A stretch of 64,000 nt of DNA. Origin: Callaeas wilsoni (taxonomy: Eukaryota; Chordata; Aves; Passeriformes; Callaeidae). Position 1 is the stretch's first letter. Each line of letters starts with the position of its first letter. The stretch spans positions 124,001 through 188,000 of the forward strand of contig VWPU01009593.1 of NCBI GenBank assembly GCA_013398955.1. The letters are read 5' to 3'. Shown piece by piece: positions 12,929 through 23,100 of this stretch. Both the position numbers and the translations under genes were made by a program. The notes beneath the pieces are model-generated. The model ran no database searches. It saw only the letters and a list, made by a program, of their open reading frames with translations, and was not told the origin of the DNA.

Positions 12929-15900
12929 CTGAAAGGTGAAATGTTAAGGGATGACCTCATGCTTGAGTTTGGCTTGTCTGTGTAAGACTAGATTATCAGT
13001 GCAATCTTTACTGACTGCTACATCACCCTCATCTTCTCGAATTAGTGGATGTATGTTCCTCTAAGTGCTTTGAGTTCTTTCATACAGCCTGACTTCTCTA
13101 AAGGGCATGAAGACTCTGTACATGGCTGGCTGGCCAGTGACTTGCCTAATCAATATTTGAAAAATCAGCTTGCACTGCCTTTTAATATTCACCTATGGAT
13201 GATGGATGCTATTCCTGCAGGGCTATTTTACTGATGAAAATTGTCCAGCTCAGCTGCAGGTCTTTTATTATCAAAGCAAATCAGTGAAACCTCTCTTTAA
13301 AAACACCAAAAAAACATATCCCCCACCCTGTTACTGAATGGCAACGTGCCACCAAAGTACATATGTTGTAGAGAGCCTGTTTATGAGCGCAGAAGTCCCA
13401 GTACAAGCCTCAATCAATATGTTTAAATAATCTTGTGAACTTTGGTATGTGCTAAAATTGCCTCCAGTGACATTCAGCACTATTTCCTAGCCCAAACACT
13501 GGGAATAATTATCTTTTATTGGCACCTGTTCTGTGCTGAGATCAAGAGGCTGTTGAGCTGCAATTCTCTTATTTGCGTTACTGGAGGAAAGATCAAATGG
13601 AACAAGAATATAATCAAACATTTATTTTTCTTTTTCTTTGATGTTATGATGTTTCCTTTGTAAGCATTTAAAACCTGACAGCATCTGGGGCAAGCTTTTG
13701 CGCTACCACCCTCCACCAGAGCTTCATCAGCACTAAACTGGGAGCCTGATAGGGGGTTGCATTTCTGACAAAACCCAATGCAATAGCAATAGCGGTGCAG
13801 GGATAGATGCAGCAAACAGGATTTTGGCTTGCCTAGCAGGCTACTAGCTATTTATGGCAAGGCAATAATCACACTGAGTTGGTAATGCTTGGATCTCGCT
13901 TCTCTGGGATTTAAATGAGTATCCAAACTGCAGGGCAGCACAGAGTCTGTCCCAGGCTTCCTGACTTGTATTTACAGCTGGCTCTGAGTGACTCTCTTAT
14001 CTAAGGCCTCTGACAAGTCTTTCAGTAATATTGCCACACTCTCTTGCTCCTTAATTGCCAGAGTTGAGGGTTTGGGTTTTTTTTGTCTAGATAATAGCAA
14101 GAATTAGGTCTTCTTTAGATTGGAAAAGGCCCAGAGCTGTACCTACAGAACTCAAACTGCAAAATCTATGTTAGTAAGATTACTTCTGGATTTGTAGGGT
14201 CATCTGCACACAGTAAGAACACAGCAGCCAGGTTAGTTTTTCTGCACTAATATCAAACGACTAAGGAAATGTACTGCATCACTAATAATCACAGAGTCAC
14301 AGAATCATTTAGTTTGGAAAAAGACTCTATGATCATCAAGTTCAACTGTTAACCCAGCACTGTCAAGTCCACCACTAAACCGTGTAAATCACTGTAGGGC
14401 TCCTTACAGGCAGTAGTGAGAAGTATATTTTGAAGATACAGTTCATCTGATCTCCGCTTTCAGAAAGCCATCTTCAGTTGAACATCCAAAGTCTCCCCCT
14501 TTTGTCAGCCCTAACAGCCAGACCTTCCCAGAAGTGCACAACCTCCTGTACACAAGTGTGCAAAGTGATGTAGCTGTATTTTTCATGGGTTCCCTGTTTG
14601 AAAGCCTTAAGAGGCTTGTTCCGACATTTTGTTCTATCCAAACTGAAGTAAGTCATGTCAGTGATTTACATTTCTAAGAGCACAGACATCAACAGCCTTT
14701 GCAAGCTGGGACAGTTAATTTCATTAAAGGTGGCAGAATAAAGGATAATCATCTCAGCTACAGCATGGGAATAACTTGGAACAAATTTTTGAATATGTGT
14801 GTAAGAAAATACTGGTTTAAATGCTTTCCCTGTAGCTTTGAATGACAATGAGATGGAGAGACTCTGAAATAGATGCATAACTTGAACTGCAAGCAGCAAC
14901 TGATAAGGAAACTGGGGCAGAGGGAATGACTCAGTTGGCTGTGGTGCAGTCGCAAATCCACATGGGGCCCTGGAAATGTTCATCCGTGCCAGTGATAATG
15001 CACCAACCGCAGAGATGCTTATGACAGTCAGAGAAATTTGGAGAGCAGTAATGAAAAATAACCAACGCACTAAACCACTGGGAATTTCAGAGTCAAAGGG
15101 CACAAAGGACAGCATTTTGAAAATAAAAGGAAGAAAAGGGATTGAGAAGATCTTTGATCTAAAGGCTTCTTCCTGCAGGTTTTATCTCTCCAGACATAAA
15201 AATACAAGGCTTATGTCTATTCCCTTAAGAACTGAACAGCATGTCAAAGAGGAAAGAAAGGGAAAGAAAGCCTTCCAAGATAACATTTAATCATCATAAA
15301 AATGCATGCATGGATGTGACAAAGAGAAAAAAATGCATATATCTTAAAAATCAATATGTAAAAGAATCTGACCAAACAGTAAAAAAAACTGCAGTAATGT
15401 GTGCAGTGACTTGGACAGAATAGGATAGATAAATATACACTGCCGGCTGATCTCCTTTTGTAAGATAATTATTTCATATTTCTTTTTTCAACTAAGTAGG
15501 CCCTAATCCTGACAGATGACAAATCAATTCTTGCTTGTCCTGTTTTGGGGCTTCATGGAAGTATTTTCCATTCTCTTTTCTTTTCGATGGCTTTTTTCAA
15601 TGTATTTGCTGCATACATAAACAAGTCCTTAGGGACCCGTTACAGAAAGCAGCATTGAAACTAACTTCATCCTCGCATCTCATTTCACAGTTCTAGTGGC
15701 AATCACATATTGCTCCCTACAGGGAAGGGGTGACTCTTAATCGTGTCTAAAACCTTACTCAGAATATCAGAAACCCTAACTCAGTTCCATTGCATCTCTA
15801 TCAGCAAAGATAGAGGCAGAAACCTTACCTGTCCCTTAGCTGATTTGCCACCACCACCCAAACCAATGTACGTTAGGTGTCAGGAATTCGTACGGAAGCA

Positions 15901-18769
15901 CAAGAAATGGAGAAGTGTTGTGGGTCCTTCAAACTCCAGAAACCACACTCCTGCTCCTGGGATCAGCCTAGAGGATTGTACTTGTTCACTAGCTATGCAT
16001 ATGCGCTAACATTGCTCTGCCATCATGGAAATTCAGGCTTGTCTTTGCATGCTTTGCCTCAGGTTTTTGGCAGCCATCACATGTGCAAGTTTCTCTCAGC
16101 TCTGCTTAAACTGAGAGAGGCTTGAGGGTGTGGCTAGAGATTTTGGGCTGGGAGTTACCGAGTGGGGCACTCCGTGAGCCATTAGCCCCTGCGGCCTCGC
16201 TGGTGACCTCCAGCCAAAGCCCTCCCCTATGTGGTGTGTCCCCCACACATCACACTTGCTACTGGCCTGTACGTGAGGATATGGTAACTGAGCTTTAGCT
16301 CTGCGGGCCCTTGCGTGTGCTAAAACTCCCAAAAAACATAGGCTGGATCAAGCTGTGTGAGCTGAGCAAGCTCTTCAGTGTGTCCAGGCATCCTGAGAGC
16401 AAATACAGAGAGCTGCAGGACTTTCCTTCAGAGCAGCATTTAACCAAAACCCTGCAGAGTGATGTACATCCCTCCTCACTTGTGTGCTGAATGGAGGGAC
16501 CTGTGGGCCCTCCCGTTTCCTTAGCAGGAAGCAGCAGCACGTCAGCCAGTGTATATCATAGATATACATGTGTATTTATTTATGCATTTATTATCCCTAT
16601 TCTCACTAGTCCAAATTCAGCCTCGGAAAAAGTACCACCAACCCTCTGTCTTCTGCCAAATAGCAAGTGAATGACTGCGGAGCTGGGTCATTCCAGGGCG
16701 CTGAGGGTTTCCATCTGCAAGAGGTGGTGATCTCACGGCACCTCCGGCTCTGCACTGTCCTTGCCTCCTCTTCAAAAGCAACACATGGAGATTCAGAGAG
16801 ACAAAATGTTGACTGCATTCTCAGCGCTATTTAGGTGAGTAATGCTGCAGGCAGGTACTTAGTAAGGTCTCCAGGAGCATTTCTGCAGAGTTCATTCCTC
16901 CACCCGCTCGGCTCTCATTGTCCCCAAAGGCAAGTGTCAGGGCCCTGAGGCACTCGTGGGCTACAACAACCCTGAGAAGCCCCAGCAGCCCTGAGCACCC
17001 ACTTGAACTGCACTCCTCTGCCACCTGGCTGGGCCTGCTGCAAGCCCGGGTTGCAAACACATTGAAAAAACAATAGAGCTGAGGAGACATAGATGCTCAA
17101 AAGCTGTAGGGTGACCCTGCCAGACCCTTTTGGGCAGGAGACACCCCAGACATCACCTCTCTGCACCTGGTGCTTTGCGGAGGGCAGAGCTCCCATTGCT
17201 CCAGCTCTCATACTCTATTTCTAGGCAGGCAGCATCTCCTGAGTCACCCTTGACCTAGGTCTGCTTCCCTGACTTAGGTGTTGTGCACAACCTAATGGAA
17301 GCATTTATGAACAAATCTAATCTAATTTATTTTTTACCTCCCATTAACATCATTTATGCACTTAATAAGATTTAAAGGCAACATCAAGTGCTCCTTTGCT
17401 CCTCTACCAAGACAGCTTTAGGACTTACTGTGTTAGGGACTTGGAAGTAATATAAAATCTGCTTGGCAAAAGGCAGGATTTGCTACCTGATTTGAGTGGG
17501 AAGAAGAAAGATTTCACACTGATTGGGAGTGGGGGGGGGGGAACTGAGGGGTTTCACCTTCCCAGATGGCCTCTAAATCTAAGTGTGCAAATCCCTTATT
17601 TCTCTGACCAGACTGCATATTTTAAAAGCTTTGGTTTCTTTTTCCTTAATTGGTTTAAGAGCTTGACTAATGTAAAAGGCACAGTGTAAAGCAGCTCTGT
17701 GTTACACACAGAGTTATCTCACCACTCTTTTTCCACAGGCTAAAATGAAAGAAAATAACACAGCTGATTACAGGCTTCAGCTGCATGCTTTGCAGGTTTA
17801 CATGCCTGAGAGCAGCTTGGGATCTATCTCTGTACTCTATAAGTGCCGTTGTTTTGCTTTGTGTTTTGCAATAGATATATAAAGCAGAAACCATTCCGAA
17901 GACCTCTCTGCTAGGAAGGTTTTTCTTGCCTATTATTAGCACTCTGCTTTTGCAGCAAGCGTTCATGAGCCAATATGCAGAGTTTTAAAGGACTTCAAAG
18001 TGTCATTGAGAACCAAGTGATATGTGTGTTAAAAAGGGTTTAATGGAGCTGCAGTCGCTGTAGCAGAGAGTCTTTTTATAGCAAGTTTTTACAGCGTTAA
18101 GAAAAACATCCTGCAGATTTCAGTAGGATTGGCATATGGATAAGGTACTTTGCACTATGATTTTTGTTTATCTGCCATTAAAAAAAAATAAAAAGAAAAC
18201 AAGCATTGCTAGCTATAGGGAGAATGATAAGCAGAAACAGTTCTGCAAAACTCAGGCAACAGCTATTACCTTCATTTTGGGTTTAATTATTTTTTATATT
18301 TTTCAAAGAAAAGCATACATTTGAAAGCAAATGGCTTGGCTTAAAGAATGGAGATACAGAGTGATTTGTATTCACACTGAAGATTTTATAGATGTTTTTT
18401 TTCCTCCAGAGCCACTGGATTATATTATCATTAGCACAAGGCAAATCCTCCTTATCAAAGTTGAGGCAAACTTTCTCGGACTGTCTTTAAAAAGTCATAG
18501 GGTAGGCTCCCAAGGAAGGAAGTGGTTTGCAAAAAACACCTTAAATACTGAAGCTGATCTGATCCGTGTGTGATCGTGCTGGTCCGCAGGAATTGGCTGG
18601 GAATCACTGATTTTAATACATCCTCTAGTTTTTCTTTTTATGTCACTTATAAGTCTCTTTTAATTATTCCTGGGAAGCACGTAAGGACACGTTATGAGAC
18701 AGGCTCCTCACTGTCCTTTAGCAACCCGTGTCAATGGCCTGCCCACTTCTGAAAGAGGCAGACAAGGAA
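12929..18769. other. Intergenic DNA, no gene seen (contains one CR1 fragment)
   Basis: Apart from the CR1 piece at 14289-14392 and a G-run at 17530-17540, I see nothing identifiable. A 149-codon hydrophobic-looking frame on the minus strand (14666-15115) matches no family I know and has no supporting splice or family signal. Confidence 0.6.
14289..14392 (-). mobile_element. CR1 LINE 3'-end fragment, antisense orientation
   Basis: Begins cacagagtcacagaatcat and continues through aagttcaactgttaaccc and cactgtcaagtccaccac, which are the reverse complement of a CR1 3' terminus. About 100 bases remain. Confidence 0.85.
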
Positions 18770-18905
18770 TGGAAAGGAAAGATGAGTACCCATTGCCCAC
18801 TGTGAGGGGAAGAGACTTGCCCAGATTTATACAACAAGGCAGAGGCAGAGGTTGGACACAGCTTTGTCTCTCCAATGCCCCAGTCCTAAATCGCCTCCTT
18901 ATAGC
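18770..18905 (-). mobile_element. MIR-like ancient SINE relic, antisense
   Basis: Reads aagagacttgcccagattta, aaggcagaggcagaggttgg and later ccccagtcctaaat, resembling the reverse complement of MIR ('gacttgcccaaggtcacacagctag...ggcagagctgggattcgaacc'). It lies about 1.1 kb upstream of the AOAH start codon, next to the candidate promoter. Confidence 0.5.
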
Positions 18906-19149
18906 CATCCTTGCATCCACAGTGTCTGGGATGTAGCTGTTTGGACTTGTTCCACCTCTGAAGTCACGTCATTTAAACATGTTTTACTCTGCTTTTGCTT
19001 CAGGCTGGGAAACAACTGGTTTATGCCTTGTCTGAAGGATTAAAAAAAATAGAGCCAGGGAAACCTTTAGCTGTTGTGACTGCCAAAGCAGGAACAGCTC
19101 AGGATTTCTCAAGGCTCGCAGGCAGCTGGGGGCTGCAAGTGAATATGCT

Positions 19150-19800
19150 CAAAGCTGATGGGAACAGGGGTTCGGCTCCCAGTGCTACCCTCGCACTGGC
19201 AGCTGTCTCCCATCCCTATGGCTCGGTCCCAGCAGAACTAAAGCCCTGGCAAAACCCCAGCACGGCAGCCCCGTCCCTCCCGGCCCTGCAGCTCCGTCCT
19301 GAGCGGCTTCTTTCATTTTTCACACTCAGTCCTCCCGAACGGAAACCCTGGTCAGAAATTTTACAGAAGCAGCCGGAGAGATACTTTTTTTCTTTTCTGC
19401 AGAGGAAGGCAGAGGAGCGACAGCGCGGGGGGAAGGGTTTGTAGAGTTGTTTTTTTTTTCTTTTTCCCTTTTTGCAACACTAGTTGTTCAGGGGAGTGTC
19501 TTGTGTTATTTATGCTGAGTGGCTCCGGCAACTACTGTGGTTCAAGGTCGTTAGTCATCCGCTGCTACTGCAGGAGACACGGGAGCGCTGAGCCAGAGCT
19601 GTTCATCCAACCCTCTTGGTCCTCCCAGGCCAGCAGGTTGGGAAGAGCTGCACATGGGGCAGTGGGGTCGTGTGGGGGTGTGGAGAGCAGCCTGGGGCCA
19701 CAGGGGCATCCTCCCAGCCTGGTCACGGCGTGCCCGGGTCTCTGGGACCTGCCGGGTTTAAAGGGTGGCAGGGCCTGAGAGGGGCTGAGGGGTCGGGAGA
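19150..19800 (+). promoter_or_regulatory. AOAH: Candidate AOAH promoter region, GC/CpG-richer
   Basis: This patch, 0.2-0.9 kb before the AOAH start codon, has visibly more CpG than the AT-rich surroundings, for example near 19160-19440 and 19560-19800. It contains an agaggaagg string at 19401-19409 resembling a PU.1/ETS site and a ttgcaaca string at 19472-19479 resembling a C/EBP half-site, on either side of a long T-rich tract. PU.1 plus C/EBP would suit a phagocyte gene. This is inference from position and motif resemblance; no clear TATA box or measured start site supports it. Confidence 0.35.
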
Positions 19801-19999
19801 GCACCTGCGATGGTCGAGTGCGGGATCCTCCATGCACCCCATGAGAGGGCAGATGTCTGTATCCCTGCCTGGGAATCTGTCCCTGCATTATTTACAGCTG
19901 CACAGGAATGCGAGTCTCCTTTCACCTCAAGCTGCACAGATGCAGGACACTCCCTGAGAGTTAGGGGAGTACTGGTCCACATGCACCCTTCCTGCCTGA

Positions 20000-20024
20000 T
20001 TTCTTCCTTTTTCTCGTTCCTTAG
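20000..20024 (+). promoter_or_regulatory. AOAH: Polypyrimidine tract and AG directly before the AOAH start codon (possible 3' splice site)
   Basis: A 25-base run made almost entirely of pyrimidines ends in ttag at 20021-20024, and the ATG begins two bases later. This has the shape of a splice acceptor, which would mean an untranslated first exon upstream. The reverse strand also reads GAAAAAGGAA, which fits an ETS/IRF composite element (GAAANNGGAA). Either reading is possible. Confidence 0.4.
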
Positions 20025-20025
20025 G

Positions 20026-20179
20026 ATGAAGGGGTCTAGGCAAACATTCCTTTATTTATTCTTCGTCCTCTGGCTCTTGCTTCTGCCGAAGGCTTCCTCT
20101 TCCTCCCCTCTACCCCGTGGAAAAGACCCACGACCCCCTTCGCTCCCCTTTGGGCTGTACAAAGGACACACCTGTGTTG
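20026..20179 (+). CDS. AOAH: AOAH coding exon 1: signal peptide, propeptide and first saposin-domain cysteine
   Basis: Encodes residues 1-51 plus the first base of codon 52. After the basic start MKGSR comes a hydrophobic core at about residues 8-20 (FLYLFFVLWLLLL), then a Ser-rich stretch where signal peptidase would cut, near residues 23-26. A Pro/Arg-rich propeptide-like segment follows, and the exon ends in KGHTCV, the family's entry into the saposin domain. The ATG at 20026 was chosen because it places the signal sequence at the very N-terminus and has A at -3. The frame is open further upstream to 19810, but that extension would bury the signal peptide. The donor is gtatgt at 20180. An acceptor-like tract ends directly before the exon at 20024, so an untranslated exon may exist upstream. 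The N-terminus is about nine residues longer than the human one. Confidence 0.93.
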
Positions 20180-23100
20180 GTATGTATCCAGGTTTTGTTT
20201 GCCTGCTGGACTAGTTCATTCCTTACTCCACTGGTGAGCTGAGAGTTGCTATTCATGTTGTAAATTGCTCCTTTATCTATTTCAACAGCTGTACTGCAAA
20301 ATACTTGTAGTCTTTGGTGAAACAGTCACTGAAGATTTTGCAAGGCCATCATGGGATCTGGAATTATTTTATGATTTTGTTTTTGAGTGCCTGCTTCCCA
20401 AAGTTCATGTTTTCGCACTGTGAGGAATGCCAGCTGAAAAGCTGGCTTTAGTGTCTGTAGGTCTGGGCTCTGGAAATAGGATGTTGTGAGGTGCTAGTGT
20501 TCTTTAGTATTCACAATGCATTTTGCTTAACTGGCAGGAAGGCACAGCTCCCTTCAGACTTGCCCAGGGTCTCCTCATTGATTTCAGTGCCTGGAAAACT
20601 ACTCTTAAGAATGGTTGGTTCATACTTGGGCCAGAGATCTTTGTGGTCTGGTTGCTCGTCTCTGGATAGCCAGGTTGCAGAGGCTGCTTCCTCACGTTTC
20701 CTTTCCGTTTTGTGAGCACACGCGTCTGCATGACCCGTACTGAAGTGGGGCAAGTTGGCAGCCCCCTTCTTATGTGACTTCAGTGACTGTGGTGATCCCC
20801 ACAGTACCTATAGCTGGCAGTAGGTATCCTATAGTCTCAGCTGGCTTAGTGATTCCCAGAGCAAGACTGGTAACACTGGAGTCAGTGTAAACTGTGGGTA
20901 TCTCTGCACCAGAAATGCCCTTGGCATGACACTCCGTATACCTAGGGAGATGTGGTAGCTTATATTTTTTATGTGTGAAAATGGATATGTCTTATGCATT
21001 ACAATCAAATGCTTTATTTTGTCATCAACGGGACTTGTTGATCTTACAGGCCTTTTTCAGCCTGAAAAATTCTGTAATTCTTTTAGCTTCCCAAGGCACC
21101 TTTGTGCTGGAAACATAAATCCTGTCACAGCTCTCCATCCTTCAGAAGGAAATAATTCTTTCCACTGTGGCTTAGGGAATACATTTAGAAATTATCATCC
21201 TAAACTTGATGAAAGAAAGTTTTTGCCTCACTTCTGAGCCACCCACAGTACCCCTGACAGTTTTGGTGGGGCAGGGTGAATCAAAAGGAGATCAGAGTCA
21301 GGGGGGTGATGATGGGGTTCAGGCACCATCCAGAACATGAGAACAAGAGGTGAAAAGCAGAAATGGCTGTGAGGGGCTGTCCCTGTTTGGGCTGGGAGCC
21401 ATGCAAGCCATGACCGAGCATCTGCCAGAGGTAGGGGGAAGTGGTGTTGTTTAGTGGTCAGATCTCAAGGCAGCTACAGTTTTGATGGCACGGGAAAGGC
21501 AGTGATCATGCTCATCAGTAGGATTTTTACAGCGGTGGTTTTTAGATGTCAGGTTGTGAGCATTGTCTGCCCTTTCCATCCTGTTGACCCAGAAAAGTTC
21601 TAAATTCCACACATTACATTGAAGTTGCCTTGTGCAAGATAACTTGTCATTTTTTTCCCTCCTAAAGGGAGGAGAGCTGTGCGAGCCCCATTGCTGGAAT
21701 CACTGAGCATCTCATTGTTCAGGGAGGAGACATGAAAAGCACTGCCTCCCACACCAATTTCTCTTTCTGAGGTGTCCCTTCAGCTAAAAACATCCTTGTG
21801 AGCTCGACTCAGGACCAAAGAAGACTGTTCCCACCTCTGTAACCCACAATATAAAAATGAAGTGTGGATAATGCTAAAAGGGCATGAGCCAGGCCTGGCA
21901 GGGAGGGCTGGTGGCTGCTAGCCCAGATGGCCACCTCTGGGCTTTCATCGATCAGCTGCTCTTTCAGCTATCTCTTGAAAATACTGTGTCCCTTCCTTTT
22001 CTCAGGCAGGCAGAGAAAGCACAGAGGAACTGATGGTTGCACTTGCCGTGGCTTGGAGCACGGGTAACGTCAACTCTTGTGTCTGATTCTGTGACCAGTC
22101 CTCTTGGGGGCACATAGTAAGGTGAGATCAGCTTGTGATTTCCTTCCAGCAACTCAGCCCCAGACACTCAGTTGGCTTAGTTTGCCATCTGGGAAGGTGA
22201 TGAGAAAGAGACATGAGTACTTCTTCTGTGTCTGCTTGGCCTTACAGATAAAGGCCAAGATGATTTCATAGAATCAGAGAGACTGACAGAATAGTTTGGG
22301 TTGGAGGGCACCTTAAAGATCCTGTAGTTCCATGCCCCCTGACATGGGCCGGGAAGCTTCCGCTTGATCAGCTTGCTCAGAGGCCTATCCAGCCTGGCCT
22401 TGAATAGTGGCAGGGATGGGGCAACCACAGCTTCTCTGGGCAACCTGTTTCAGTGCCTTCTCACTGTCACAGTGAAGAATTTCTTCCTTAAATCTCATCC
22501 AATTTTTAATGTGAGAAATTTCCATTGCTAAATGCATAGGAGATTTTCTTGAAGAAATGGGGGGTTTTATGCAAGTTTAAATGTGTGGTCAGGTGTCTAA
22601 TCGTTCGAAGTTATCTGCTTCACTTTTATGAGGGAAATGAGGTGGCTGCACATTGAATTTCTGATCACTCCTGAGTACCACCTGCTTGATTGAGATTGCT
22701 ATGTTAGTAGCCAAAGCCAGTCATAAAGTGAATGTTCTTTCAGTAACAAAACCGAGAAAATATTTCCCATTAAGCCTTTCCACTGAAAGTATCACACTTC
22801 TTGAAGAAATATGTGGAAATAATATGACAGGAGAGCAAAGTGCAGCTCTGGTACCTCTGTTAAATGTGATACAACTTGGTTGCTTCCTCCTTCTGTTCCT
22901 CTTGCTTGCATCACTCCCTGGGTAGGCACCACCATCTGCCCCAGTATATTCCAGTCACACTGGCAAAGCAGTTGGGTAATTCAAGGGGCTTCCCTGCCCT
23001 TAGCAGATCTTGGGACATGTATTTTGGGTAGGCATCTATGTGCTGATATGGAATAGGGCTGGAGGAGAGAAGGTGTGCCCTCGGTGAGGTTTAGACAGCA

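Noticed and set aside
14666..15115. 149-codon hydrophobic open frame on the minus strand
   Set aside because: It has no recognisable family, signal-peptide logic or splice support; AT-rich DNA readily gives such Leu/Phe/Ile-rich chance frames.
1..20000. Possible 3' exons of ELMO1 upstream of AOAH
   Set aside because: ELMO1 precedes AOAH in mammals, but I found no frame resembling its C-terminus (the conserved SNYDFVYDCN end) on either strand.
20491..20753. Open frames on both strands just after exon 1
   Set aside because: They lie in intron 1, overlap each other on opposite strands and resemble no protein I know.
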